Assembly: GCF_023913775.1 (NCBI RefSeq) | Contig: NZ_JAMXAX010000002.1 | Span: 60,808-124,807 of the forward strand | Origin: Acidovorax facilis | GTDB taxonomy: Bacteria > Pseudomonadota > Gammaproteobacteria > Burkholderiales > Burkholderiaceae_C | Direction of reading: 5' to 3' | Length of the DNA: 64,000 nt | Shown here: in pieces, positions 1 through 7,829 of the stretch | How positions within the stretch are numbered: the stretch's first letter is position 1 | Layout of the letters: every line of letters begins with the position of its first letter | Translations under genes and position numbers: made by a program | The notes under the pieces: generated by a model | Database searches by the model: none | Told to the model about the DNA's origin: nothing | What the model saw: the letters and a program-made list of their open reading frames with translations, nothing else

Positions 1-2
1 TT

Positions 3-692
3 GCCGCCAAATGGGGCATCACGCGTGAAGACCAGGACAAGCTGGCGGTGGAAAGCCACAACCGCGCCGAACGCGCCACGCAAAACGGCGTGTTCAAAGA
101 CCAGATCGTCCCCGTCACGCTCAAGAGCAAGAAGGGCGACGTGTTGTACGCCACCGACGAGCACTTCCGCCCCGGCGCCACGATGGACGACCTGGCCAAG
201 CTCAAGCCCGTGTTCATCAAGGAAAACGGCACGGTGACGGCCGGCAACGCCTCGGGCATCAACGACGCTGCCGCCGCCGTGGTGCTGATGGAAGCCGGTG
301 CCGCCAAGGCCCGTGGCGCCAAGCCCCTGGCACGCCTGGTGGCCTACGCCCACGCAGGTGTAGACCCCAAGTACATGGGCATCGGCCCCGTGCCAGCCAC
401 GCAGCTGGCACTGAAAAAGGCGGGCCTCACCGTCAACGACCTGGACGTGATCGAAGCCAACGAAGCCTTTGCCGCCCAGGCCTGCGCCGTGACCAAGGAC
501 CTGGGCCTGGACCCTGCCAAGGTCAACCCCAATGGCTCGGGTATTTCGCTGGGCCACCCCATTGGCGCGACCGGCGCACTCATCACCGTGAAGGCCATCC
601 ACGAGCTGCAACGCATCCAGGGCCGCTATGCGCTGGTGACGATGTGCATTGGCGGCGGCCAGGGCATTGCAGCGATTTTTGAACGCATCTGA
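3..692 (+). CDS. Acetyl-CoA acetyltransferase (thiolase), 5' partial
   Basis: C-terminal part (about 229 residues) of a type II biosynthetic/degradative thiolase, which interconverts two acetyl-CoA with acetoacetyl-CoA (or cleaves 3-ketoacyl-CoA). The reading frame is open from the left edge, so the start lies outside the window. Seen: the NEAFAAQ motif, the GHPIGATGA motif with the catalytic His, and the C-terminal CIGGGQGIA motif holding the second catalytic Cys. The protein ends in the normal place for the family. The N-terminal acylated Cys is not in view. A Bug-type solute receptor follows on the same strand. Substrate length cannot be decided from this fragment, so atoB or phaA are both possible. 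Confidence 0.93.
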   Translation, partial: AAKWGITREDQDKLAVESHNRAERATQNGVFKDQIVPVTLKSKKGDVLYATDEHFRPGATMDDLAKLKPVFIKENGTVTAGNASGINDAAAAVVLMEAGAAKARGAKPLARLVAYAHAGVDPKYMGIGPVPATQLALKKAGLTVNDLDVIEANEAFAAQACAVTKDLGLDPAKVNPNGSGISLGHPIGATGALITVKAIHELQRIQGRYALVTMCIGGGQGIAAIFERI

Positions 693-868
693 CCTCCCTG
701 CGGGTGGGAACACTGCCATCGCCACCCGCGATGCTGCCACCCGCCATTGGCAAGGCGGGCGCCTCCGGTCATCAGCGATCATTGGCGCCCGCTGACCCAG
801 ATCAGCCAGGTGGCGTGTGCCCAGCCACCGCCTGCACATTCCATGAACCGACGGAGACAAACCACACC

Positions 869-1852
869 ATGATTCGCACCCTGCTTTCCTTCACCGCGAT
901 CGCTTTTGCCGTGGGCACCACCGCGCACGCCCAGGCACCCGCACCGGCTGCGGCCTACCCCACCAAGCCCATCCGCCTGATCGTGCCCTTCCCGCCCGGC
1001 GGCGGCACCGACATCCTCTCGCGCCTGGTGGCCACCAAGCTCACCGAAAGCGCCAAGTGGACGGTGGTGGCCGACAACAAGGCCGGCGCGGGCGGCACCA
1101 TCGGCATTGGCGAAGCTGTCAAGGCCGCGCCCACGGGCTATGACCTGGTGATGGGCCAAAAGGACAACCTCGTGATCGGCCCCTGGCTGTACAAAAACCT
1201 GCCCTGGGACCCCACCAAGGACCTGACCGCCATCGCCCACGTGGCCTACACGCCCGTGGTCATCGCCACCAGCGTCAACTCCAAGTACAAAACCCTGGCC
1301 GACGTGGTGGCCGCCGCCAAGGCCTCGCCCGGCACCATCACCTATGGCTCGCCCGGCAACGGCACGTCCATCCACCTGGCGGGTGACCTGTTCGAGAAGG
1401 CCGCAGGCGTCAAGCTGAGCCACATCCCGTACAAAGGATCGAACCCCGCGTTGATGGATGCGCTGGCGGGCAACGTGGACCTGCTGGTCTCGTCCCTGCC
1501 CTCGGCCATGGGCCAGATCAAGGCAGGCAAGCTGCGTCCGCTGGCCGTCACGTCGGCCAAGCGCAGCTCGTCGCTGCCCGAAGTGCCCACCGTGGCCGAG
1601 TCGGGCTTCAAGGACTTTGATGTGAGCACCTGGTACGGCGTGTTTGCCCCAGCCGGTACACCCGCCGCCGTGGTGACCACCGTGAACGCTGAAATCAACA
1701 AGCTGCTGGCCACGCCCGACATGAAGGCCGCCATCCAGGCCCAGGGCGCCGAGCCCGAAGCCATGTCGCCCGCACAGTTTGGCACCCTGCTCAAGACCGA
1801 CTACGCCAAGTGGAAGGGCATCGTGGAAGCCTCCGGCGCAAAGATTGAGTGA
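869..1852 (+). CDS. Bug-family tripartite tricarboxylate transporter substrate-binding protein
   Basis: Periplasmic solute receptor of the Bordetella uptake gene (Bug/TctC) family, 327 residues, which normally captures small carboxylates or related organic anions. The ATG at 869 gives a typical signal peptide with an AHA-Q cleavage site near residue 25. An upstream in-frame start at 704 would add an unlikely leader. Family hallmarks are visible: YPTKPIRLIVPFPPGGGTD at the start of the mature protein, then IAHVAYTPVV, YGSPGNGT and SHIPYKGSNPA. No TctA/TctB membrane genes lie beside it, which is usual for the many orphan Bug receptors of Comamonadaceae. The ligand is unknown. A stop-linked repeat begins directly after the stop codon and a terminator follows at 1999. 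Confidence 0.93.
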   Translation: MIRTLLSFTAIAFAVGTTAHAQAPAPAAAYPTKPIRLIVPFPPGGGTDILSRLVATKLTESAKWTVVADNKAGAGGTIGIGEAVKAAPTGYDLVMGQKDNLVIGPWLYKNLPWDPTKDLTAIAHVAYTPVVIATSVNSKYKTLADVVAAAKASPGTITYGSPGNGTSIHLAGDLFEKAAGVKLSHIPYKGSNPALMDALAGNVDLLVSSLPSAMGQIKAGKLRPLAVTSAKRSSSLPEVPTVAESGFKDFDVSTWYGVFAPAGTPAAVVTTVNAEINKLLATPDMKAAIQAQGAEPEAMSPAQFGTLLKTDYAKWKGIVEASGAKIE

Positions 1853-1915
1853 CCCCCTGAGGCGCTTCGCGCCTTCCCCCTGAAGGTGGACGCACCCGGT
1901 GGCCTGGCGGAGCCA
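1853..1915 (+). repeat. Stop-linked GC-rich repeat, copy R1
   Basis: Begins at the base after the Bug gene's TGA with CCCCCTGAGGCGCTTCGCGC, followed by a GGTGGCCTGGCGG-like tail. GGCGC-ttc-GCGCC can form a short hairpin. Related copies R2-R4 lie at 48741, 61915 and 45735, each within a few bases of a stop codon. Confidence 0.7.
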
Positions 1916-1998
1916 GATCCACGGGTGCACTGGCGGGGGGCGTGCCTGTTCCGCGAGCTGTGGGATGCGGATGCGCAGCGTTATCGAGAACTGCCATG

Positions 1999-2026
1999 AA
2001 AAACGGCCCCGTAAGGAGCCGTTTTT
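1999..2026. terminator. Bidirectional rho-independent terminator
   Basis: A 9-bp perfect stem, AAAAACGGC with GCCGTTTTT, and a 10-nt loop. A T-run continues to 2028 on the plus strand and an A-run precedes the stem, so it can serve both the Bug gene (plus) and the convergent universal stress gene (minus). Confidence 0.85.
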
Positions 2027-2042
2027 TTATGGAGCAACGCCC

Positions 2043-2480
2043 TCAGTCGCGTACCACCAGCACGGGGATGTGCACCACACCCAGCACGCGCTGCGTGACG
2101 CTGCCCAGCACCAGCTTTTCAAGGCCGCGCCGACCGTGGGAACCCATCACGATGAGATCGGCGCCTGTGCTCTCCAGCGCGCGCAGGATGCCGTCGTGCA
2201 CGGCATGGCCCTCGCCCACCACGGTGGTCACAGCCACACCGGCTTCGGCCATGGCTTTGCGCGTGGCTTCCAGGGCCGCGTTGGCTTCAGAGGTAGCAGC
2301 ATTGATGTACTGCGCCTGGCCATACGCAAAATCGGCCCCTACGCCGGTGAAGGGATAGGGGTCTACCACATAGACCGCCGTCACGGCGCTGCCAAAGGTC
2401 TTGGCCAGCCCGGCCGCCTTGGACACGGCCAGCATCGAGGTGTTGGAACCATCGACTGGAACCAGAATGTGCTTGAACAT
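2043..2480 (-). CDS. Universal stress protein UspA family
   Basis: 145-residue single-domain Usp. The N-terminal ILVPVDGS strand-loop and the C-terminal ATP-binding signature are both present: GSHGRRG followed by LGSVTQRV, matching G-2x-G-9x-G(S/T). This predicts an ATP-binding Usp, probably a dimer, acting in the cytoplasm during stress or growth arrest. The ATG at 2480 has an AAGGAGAAGCACC ribosome site directly upstream. The gene stands alone and converges on the Bug receptor through the shared terminator. Its exact role cannot be told from sequence. Confidence 0.93.
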   Translation of the reverse strand: MFKHILVPVDGSNTSMLAVSKAAGLAKTFGSAVTAVYVVDPYPFTGVGADFAYGQAQYINAATSEANAALEATRKAMAEAGVAVTTVVGEGHAVHDGILRALESTGADLIVMGSHGRRGLEKLVLGSVTQRVLGVVHIPVLVVRD

Positions 2481-2617
2481 GGTGCTTCTCCTTGGGTTGA
2501 TGGGTGAGTCAAGCTTGTGGCCCGACTTCTTGAACCAGAGTGTGAACCGCCACCATACCCCGCATCTTGATTCGCATCAAATCGGCTGCACACATGCGCT
2601 GCTGCAGGCGCTTGTGT

Positions 2618-3394
2618 TCAGGCTGCCGGGGTCTGCCCCACCACGTCCGCCCCCTGAAAGTTGCCTCGGCGGCAGGTGACCACCAGGGTGTCACGGTACC
2701 CGCCTTCGGCCAACGGTTGAATCGGGGTGGACTCGTGGATCATGCGGGCATCGTCCAGCAGCAGCAAAGACCACGGCTCGGTCAGCGTAAAGCGCTGGCC
2801 GCTCGGGCCTGCGGCCTCGAACACGCGCGTCTCGCCGCCCTTGACGCCCTCGCGCCCCACCAGGAAGACGGCCACCAGGTCCACGCCATCGCGGTGCGCC
2901 CCCTCGGGCGTGGGTCGGCCAATGCCGTCGGTGGTGTCGATGCGGAACTGGTGCGCCTCGATGAACCAGGGCACGGGCGCATCGGACGGAGCAAACACGG
3001 CATCGGACACCCCGGCCAGCGCAGCCAGCAGCTGCTGCCACACCGGCTGGGCCACGGTGGCAGGCTCCATGGGCGCAAACCAGCGCTCCATGCCGCCATG
3101 CAGCGCGTTGTATTCCACAGGTTGCCAGTGCGCCCGGTGTGGTGCCTGCTGCAGTTGCCCGCCCTGCACCACAAAACACGCATGGCGACGGCGCCGGTAG
3201 CGGCCACCGTCCTTCAGAAAATCATCGGGCGGCAAAGCCGCCCAGTCGCCATTCAGGGCCATCAGCGACGAAAGATCGCAGCCCACCCAGCGGGCCACGT
3301 AGGCAGGCGACAAAACGGCGTAACCCGCCTGGCGCAGCTGGCTCGCCACATCGGAGGGAGCCGTGAACGGAGGAGAAAAAGTGACTTGGGCCAT
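2618..3394 (-). CDS. 2OG-Fe(II) dioxygenase family protein
   Basis: 258-residue protein matching the PF10014-type 2-oxoglutarate/Fe(II) dioxygenases, a family that includes amino-acid hydroxylases such as L-isoleucine dioxygenase. The facial triad is visible: HRDGVD supplies His and Asp, and a downstream MIHESTP supplies the distal His. RDTLVV just before the C-terminus carries the Arg expected to bind 2-oxoglutarate. The beta-strand run DLVAVFLVGR follows the HxD. Likely cytoplasmic; no signal peptide. Substrate unknown, with a free amino acid the best guess by family. The ATG is preceded by a purine stretch on the minus strand. Confidence 0.8.
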   Translation of the reverse strand: MAQVTFSPPFTAPSDVASQLRQAGYAVLSPAYVARWVGCDLSSLMALNGDWAALPPDDFLKDGGRYRRRRHACFVVQGGQLQQAPHRAHWQPVEYNALHGGMERWFAPMEPATVAQPVWQQLLAALAGVSDAVFAPSDAPVPWFIEAHQFRIDTTDGIGRPTPEGAHRDGVDLVAVFLVGREGVKGGETRVFEAAGPSGQRFTLTEPWSLLLLDDARMIHESTPIQPLAEGGYRDTLVVTCRRGNFQGADVVGQTPAA

Positions 3395-3417
3395 AGAAGC
3401 CCGAGCTTAACCGCTGG

Positions 3418-3438
3418 CACCGCAGGTCTTCTGCGGTG
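3418..3438. other. Strong hairpin without T-run
   Basis: CACCGCAG and CTGCGGTG form a perfect 8-bp stem with a 5-nt loop (GTCTT) in the spacer between two minus-strand genes. Lacking a T-run, it is not a classic terminator. It could protect an mRNA 3' end or simply be spacer. Confidence 0.4.
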
Positions 3439-3526
3439 GCGCAAGCAAGGTGGGCAGGGCCTGCACCTGCTTGGCACCCCGCAGTGCTGCGATCGGCCTT
3501 CCCCCTCAGTCGTTAGCCGTTAGCCA

Positions 3527-4018
3527 TCAATCGCGGTTGCCGTGGCCCTTGCCGTTGCCATGGCCGCGCCCCCGATCATGGTCACGGTCGTGCTTGCCAC
3601 CGTGGCGGTGGTCATCGTCCCAGCGGCGGTCATCGCGGCCGTGGGCACGGGGTGGAGGGCCACGGCGTGGTGGTGGCTCCTGCACAAAATACACCGGCTG
3701 GTTGCAGGCGTTGTAGCGGCCACAGTGTTTGCCCCAGTTCTTGGCATGGCCGGGCGGCACATACAGGTAGATGGGTGCCCGTGGCACCACCACCGCCGGG
3801 CGGTGGATGATGACCGGCTCGGCGTAGATGAGCGGCGGCGGTGGCGCGTTGCCGATGTTGATGCGGCCGTACACGCCGGGCGCCAGTTCGCCGCCCACGG
3901 TGGCGTTGACATAGGCCTGCGCGTGGGCGCCGCCAGCGGCGGCCAGCAGCAGCGCGGCCATCGCGCCAGACAGGAGAAGACGGAGTGAGAGCATCGTGGT
4001 CATGGTTGTGTTTTTCAT
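3527..4018 (-). CDS. Small secreted protein with His/Arg/Gly-rich tail
   Basis: 163 residues from the ATG at 4018, chosen because AAGGAGTCCCCC lies directly before it and the product then begins with a textbook signal peptide (MKNTTMTTML, a hydrophobic LLLSGAMAALLLAAAGG run, cleavage at AHA-Q). The mature part has a proline-rich middle (NAPPPPLIYAEP) of the kind seen in YXWGXW-type or BcpO-like secreted Comamonadaceae proteins, two Cys (KHCGRYNAC) that may form a disulfide, and a tail dense in Arg, Asp, His and Gly. The His/Asp-rich tail might bind metal, but that is only inference. No enzyme motif is visible. Confidence 0.75.
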   Translation of the reverse strand: MKNTTMTTMLSLRLLLSGAMAALLLAAAGGAHAQAYVNATVGGELAPGVYGRINIGNAPPPPLIYAEPVIIHRPAVVVPRAPIYLYVPPGHAKNWGKHCGRYNACNQPVYFVQEPPPRRGPPPRAHGRDDRRWDDDHRHGGKHDRDHDRGRGHGNGKGHGNRD

Positions 4019-4190
4019 GGGGGACTCCTTGTTTTTGCCACCCGGAGCCGCCACCCGTTGGGCGGCTGCGGTAGGCTGGCCCTGGTTTGTAAAAAGGCCT
4101 GCCACACCCTACACCGCGCAGGGTGCACAGGATGTAAGGAAATGGCGACAGAACCCCTTGCCGGCCTCGCAGCGGTCAATTTCACAAGCA

Positions 4191-4239
4191 AAATTTGCTT
4201 CTAGAGCTTACCTATCAAGCGCTAGCAGCTATCAAAACA
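4191..4239. repeat. AGCGCTT palindromic repeat, copy A
   Basis: Imperfect palindrome in the 247-bp gap between two minus-strand genes: GCTTCTAGAGCTT, a short spacer, then AAGCGCTAGCAGCTATCAAA. It is the same element as copies B-H. I see nothing else in this gap except the ribosome site of the gene at 4018. Confidence 0.8.
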
Positions 4240-4265
4240 GAAGCACCCTCCAACAACAGATGGCC

Positions 4266-7223
4266 CTACACCACCGCCCCTGCCGGCGCCTCCCGCAGTG
4301 CGCTGGCAGGTCCGGGCCGCCCAAACAGGTAGCCCTGCCACATGTGGCAGCCCAGGCTGGCCAGCATGTCGCGCTGCTCGCAGGTTTCCACGCCTTCGGC
4401 AATCACGCCCAGGTCCAGACTTTGAGCCAGGGTGACGATGGTGCGAGCAATGCTGGCGTCGTTGGCATCGGTGAGCAGGTCGCGCACAAAACTCTGGTCG
4501 ATCTTGAGCTGGTCCAGCGGCAGGCGCTTGAGGTAGCTCAGGGACGAATACCCGGTGCCGAAGTCGTCGAGCGAAAACCCCAGGCCCAGCGCCCGCAGCG
4601 TGGTCATGCGCTCGATCGTGTCCTCCACGTCGTCAAGCAGCAGGGTCTCGGTCAGCTCCAGCTTCAAGCGCTGCGGATTGGCGCCCGTCTCTTCAAGCAC
4701 CCCCAGCACCTCGTCCACAAAGTGCGGGTGGCGGAACTGGCGCGCACTCACGTTCACGGCCAGAGTCCAGTGCGCGGTTGCGGGGTCTTGGGCCCACTCC
4801 ACCAGCTGCAGGCAGGCAGTGCGCAATATCCACGCCCCCAGCGGCACGATGAGGCCCGAGGCCTCGGCCACCGGAATGAACTCGGCAGGCGACACCAGCC
4901 CCCGCTGCGGGTGCTGCCAGCGCACCAGCGCCTCGGCCCCAACCATGCCGCGGGCTTGGCTGATCTGGGCCTGGTAGTGCAGCAGGAACTGGCCGTCGCG
5001 CAGAGCCTCGCGCATCCCGGACTCCAGGGCCGTGCGCGCCGTGACGGCGGCCTGTGTGCGCGGATCAAAGAACCGCATCGTGTTGCGCCCGGCACCCTTG
5101 GCCTGGTACATGGCCATGTCGCCCCGCTTGAGCAGTTCGTCCACTGAGCCCTGCGCATCGGCATACAGCGCCACGCCGATGCTGCACGAGCTGTGGTACG
5201 TGTGCCCACCCAGCGGGTAGCCTTGCGCCAATGCGAGCAGCACCGCGCGCCCCACGGTTTCTGCCTGGGCGGCGGCTTCGTGGGCCTGTGGGCTCAGCCC
5301 CTCGATCAGCAGCACAAACTCGTCGCCCCCCAGCCGCGCCACGGTGTCGCCGCTGCGCACACAGCCGCCCAGGCGGGCCGCCACCTGGCGCAAGAGCTGA
5401 TCGCCAAACTCGTGGCCCTGCGTATCGTTCAGATCCTTGAAGTTGTCCAGGTCCACAAACAGCAGTGCCCCGCCCGCACCGGAGCGCGCCGAGGTGGCCA
5501 GGCTGTGCTGCAGACGGTCGTTCATGAGGCGGCGGTTGGGCAGACCGGTGAGCGGGTCGTAGAACGCGAGCAGACGGATCTCCTCCTCGGCCGCCTTGCG
5601 GTGCGAGATGTCGGTCAGCGTGCCCACATAGTGCGTAACCTCTCCTTGTGCAGAACGCACAGCCGTCACCGTGATCCACGCGGGGTACACCTCGCCGTTC
5701 TTGCGCCGGTTCCACACTTCGCCCTGCCAGGCACCGGTGCTGCGCAGCGCACTGTGTAGGCCTTCGTAAAACTGCGCATCGTGGCGGCCAGACTGCAGCA
5801 ATGCGGGGGTCTGGCCCACCAGCTCCTCCACCGTATACCCCGTGAGGCGTGCATACGACTGGTTGGCCTTCAGGATGCGCTGGTCCGGCCCCGTAACCAC
5901 CATGCCCTCGAAGGACTCGAACACGGACGCCGCGATCCGCAACGACTCCTCGGCCCGGCGGCGCTCTGTGATGTCGGTGGAGATGCCGCACAGCGCGTGG
6001 ATGCTGCCGTCGGGCAGGCGAAGGGGAATCTTGACCGACAGGTAGGCACGGGTCACGCCATCGGCCAGGTGGGTATTGACCTCTTCCACCTCCAGCCGCT
6101 CGCCGTGCTCCAGCACGCGCCGGTCGTTCTCCTGGATCTGTACGGCAGTGGCTTGGTCAAAAAAAGCCGTGTCGTCCTGCCCCACCACCTCGCTCGCGGG
6201 CCGCCCGAACAGCTCCAGGATATGGTGGTTCGCATACTGGTAGCGATAGTCCCGCCCCTTGATGTAGATGAAGGCGCCCACGCTGTCGAGGATGGCAGCC
6301 AGCTTCTGCTCGCTGACCTGAAGGTGGCGTGTGCGCTCCTGCACCTTGCGCTGCAGCACCACGGCCGAGAGCGCGGCCAGCAGCCCGAACAACGCCAGCC
6401 CCGCCACACCCCACCACGCCCAGGGGGGAATGCGCGCGCCCTGCTCTTGCCCGCCCCAGCGGCGCAGAACCTGGGTGTATTGCGTGTCGGCACCGCTGCG
6501 CCAGTCCTGCACTGATCGATCAATGGCATCCAGCACATCGGCGTTGCGTCCGAGGCCGGTGGCAAAGTACAAGGTGGCGGGCTGGAACACGATGCCCGAA
6601 TCCGCCAGCCCATACTGGGCCGCATGAAAGTTGCCGAACAGGTGGTTGGCAATCACTGCATCCGCATCGCCGTTCTGTACAAATTCGAAAGCCTCGGTCA
6701 GTGTGGACGCGTCGATCAGCAGCACCGCGATGCCAAAACTGTCCATCATGCTCTGGAAGGTTGCGCGCTGCACCGAGCCCTTGAGCACCGCCACACGCTT
6801 GCCCGCCAGGTCGAACATCGACTGGATGGAACTGCCCCGCGCGCGGTAGACCTGCGACCAGCTGTGCAGCACAGGCGAGGCATGAAAGTCGAACAGCCGC
6901 TCGCGCTCGCTGGTGCGGGCGACGTCGGGCATCAGGTCAATCTGCCCGGCTGCCAGCGCATCCAGACAGTCCTGCCAATCGCAGGGCACATAGCGCAGTG
7001 TCCACTGCTCTCGGGTGGCCACCAGCTGCAGCAGGTCCACAAAGATGCCTGAGGGCTTGCCCTCCGCGTTCACAAACACCTTCGGTTCGTTGGAATACAC
7101 CCCCACGCGCAGCTCGCGCGGAGCCGCCATCGCAACGCCACATGCCCACAGCAACGCCAACAGCACTGCCCATCGCAGCCAGCCGACGCAATGGCTCCCG
7201 AACCGGTACACGCATGGACTCAC
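4266..7223 (-). CDS. Periplasmic-sensing PAS-PAS-GGDEF-EAL cyclic-di-GMP enzyme
   Basis: 985-residue membrane protein. Order: N-terminal hydrophobic segment, an extracytoplasmic SBP_bac_3-type domain (about 35-255), a transmembrane helix (about 268-290), a short linker coil, two PAS domains (about 300-545), GGDEF (about 555-715) and EAL (about 725-970). The GGDEF domain is intact (RLGGDEFVLL) with an RSGD inhibitory site five residues upstream. The EAL domain is also intact (GAEALVRW, ELTETLLLDD, DDFGTGYSSL, AEGVET). It could therefore both make and degrade c-di-GMP, switched by a small periplasmic ligand. Divergent from a PilZ effector gene at 7355, suggesting a local c-di-GMP circuit. Confidence 0.93.
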   Translation of the reverse strand: MSPCVYRFGSHCVGWLRWAVLLALLWACGVAMAAPRELRVGVYSNEPKVFVNAEGKPSGIFVDLLQLVATREQWTLRYVPCDWQDCLDALAAGQIDLMPDVARTSERERLFDFHASPVLHSWSQVYRARGSSIQSMFDLAGKRVAVLKGSVQRATFQSMMDSFGIAVLLIDASTLTEAFEFVQNGDADAVIANHLFGNFHAAQYGLADSGIVFQPATLYFATGLGRNADVLDAIDRSVQDWRSGADTQYTQVLRRWGGQEQGARIPPWAWWGVAGLALFGLLAALSAVVLQRKVQERTRHLQVSEQKLAAILDSVGAFIYIKGRDYRYQYANHHILELFGRPASEVVGQDDTAFFDQATAVQIQENDRRVLEHGERLEVEEVNTHLADGVTRAYLSVKIPLRLPDGSIHALCGISTDITERRRAEESLRIAASVFESFEGMVVTGPDQRILKANQSYARLTGYTVEELVGQTPALLQSGRHDAQFYEGLHSALRSTGAWQGEVWNRRKNGEVYPAWITVTAVRSAQGEVTHYVGTLTDISHRKAAEEEIRLLAFYDPLTGLPNRRLMNDRLQHSLATSARSGAGGALLFVDLDNFKDLNDTQGHEFGDQLLRQVAARLGGCVRSGDTVARLGGDEFVLLIEGLSPQAHEAAAQAETVGRAVLLALAQGYPLGGHTYHSSCSIGVALYADAQGSVDELLKRGDMAMYQAKGAGRNTMRFFDPRTQAAVTARTALESGMREALRDGQFLLHYQAQISQARGMVGAEALVRWQHPQRGLVSPAEFIPVAEASGLIVPLGAWILRTACLQLVEWAQDPATAHWTLAVNVSARQFRHPHFVDEVLGVLEETGANPQRLKLELTETLLLDDVEDTIERMTTLRALGLGFSLDDFGTGYSSLSYLKRLPLDQLKIDQSFVRDLLTDANDASIARTIVTLAQSLDLGVIAEGVETCEQRDMLASLGCHMWQGYLFGRPGPASALREAPAGAVV

Positions 7224-7354
7224 AGCTTGGCCCTATCGAAATCAGGGAAATAAGACCCATGGTAACGAAAGCTTGCAAAAACATCCAAATGCAATCTGCC
7301 ACCGCCGGGCTTGGAGTAGCATGTGCCCACCCCCGCTTCGCCCAGGAGACAGCG

Positions 7355-7729
7355 ATGCCCCACGAACGCCGCCACTTTGTCCGCGTCGGCTTTGACGCAC
7401 CGGCCCTGCTGACCACATCCACCGACGCATTCAGCGTGCATGTGCTGGACCTGTCCCTCAAAGGCGCGTTGATCATGGTGCCCGCGCAGGCCGACCTGGA
7501 GCCGGGCATGCTCTGCCAGCTGACCATTCCCCTGGCCGAAACCGGCAACCACATCGCCATGTCCACCGAAGTCGCGCATACCGAAGGCCTGCACACCGGC
7601 CTGCTGTGCCGCGGCATCGATCTGGACAGCGTGACCCACCTGCGCCGCCTGATCGAACTGCAATTGGGCGACCCCGCCTTGCTGGAGCGCGACCTGGGCG
7701 AGCTGACGCTGGCTACGCCATCCCACTGA
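7355..7729 (+). CDS. PilZ-domain cyclic-di-GMP binding protein
   Basis: 124-residue single PilZ domain. The N-terminal ERRHFVRV fits the RxxxR signature and LDLSLKGALI fits the D/NxSxxG signature, so c-di-GMP binding is likely. The ATG at 7355 is chosen because CAGGAGAC lies at the right distance. Divergent from the GGDEF-EAL gene, with about 130 bp between the starts. Soluble, so probably an effector or adaptor. Its target is unknown. Confidence 0.9.
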   Translation: MPHERRHFVRVGFDAPALLTTSTDAFSVHVLDLSLKGALIMVPAQADLEPGMLCQLTIPLAETGNHIAMSTEVAHTEGLHTGLLCRGIDLDSVTHLRRLIELQLGDPALLERDLGELTLATPSH

Positions 7730-7829
7730 CCCGGCGCATGGAAAAAGGGCTACCGATGGCAGCCCCTGATTCCGATTCCCGGCCTGGCCACACGCCCATG
7801 GGCCACTGCAACTGCTACTGCCACTTCCC

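Noticed and set aside
7741..7764. GGGCT...AGCCC hairpin after pilZ as terminator
   Set aside because: The stem is only 5 bp with no T-run, so not called.
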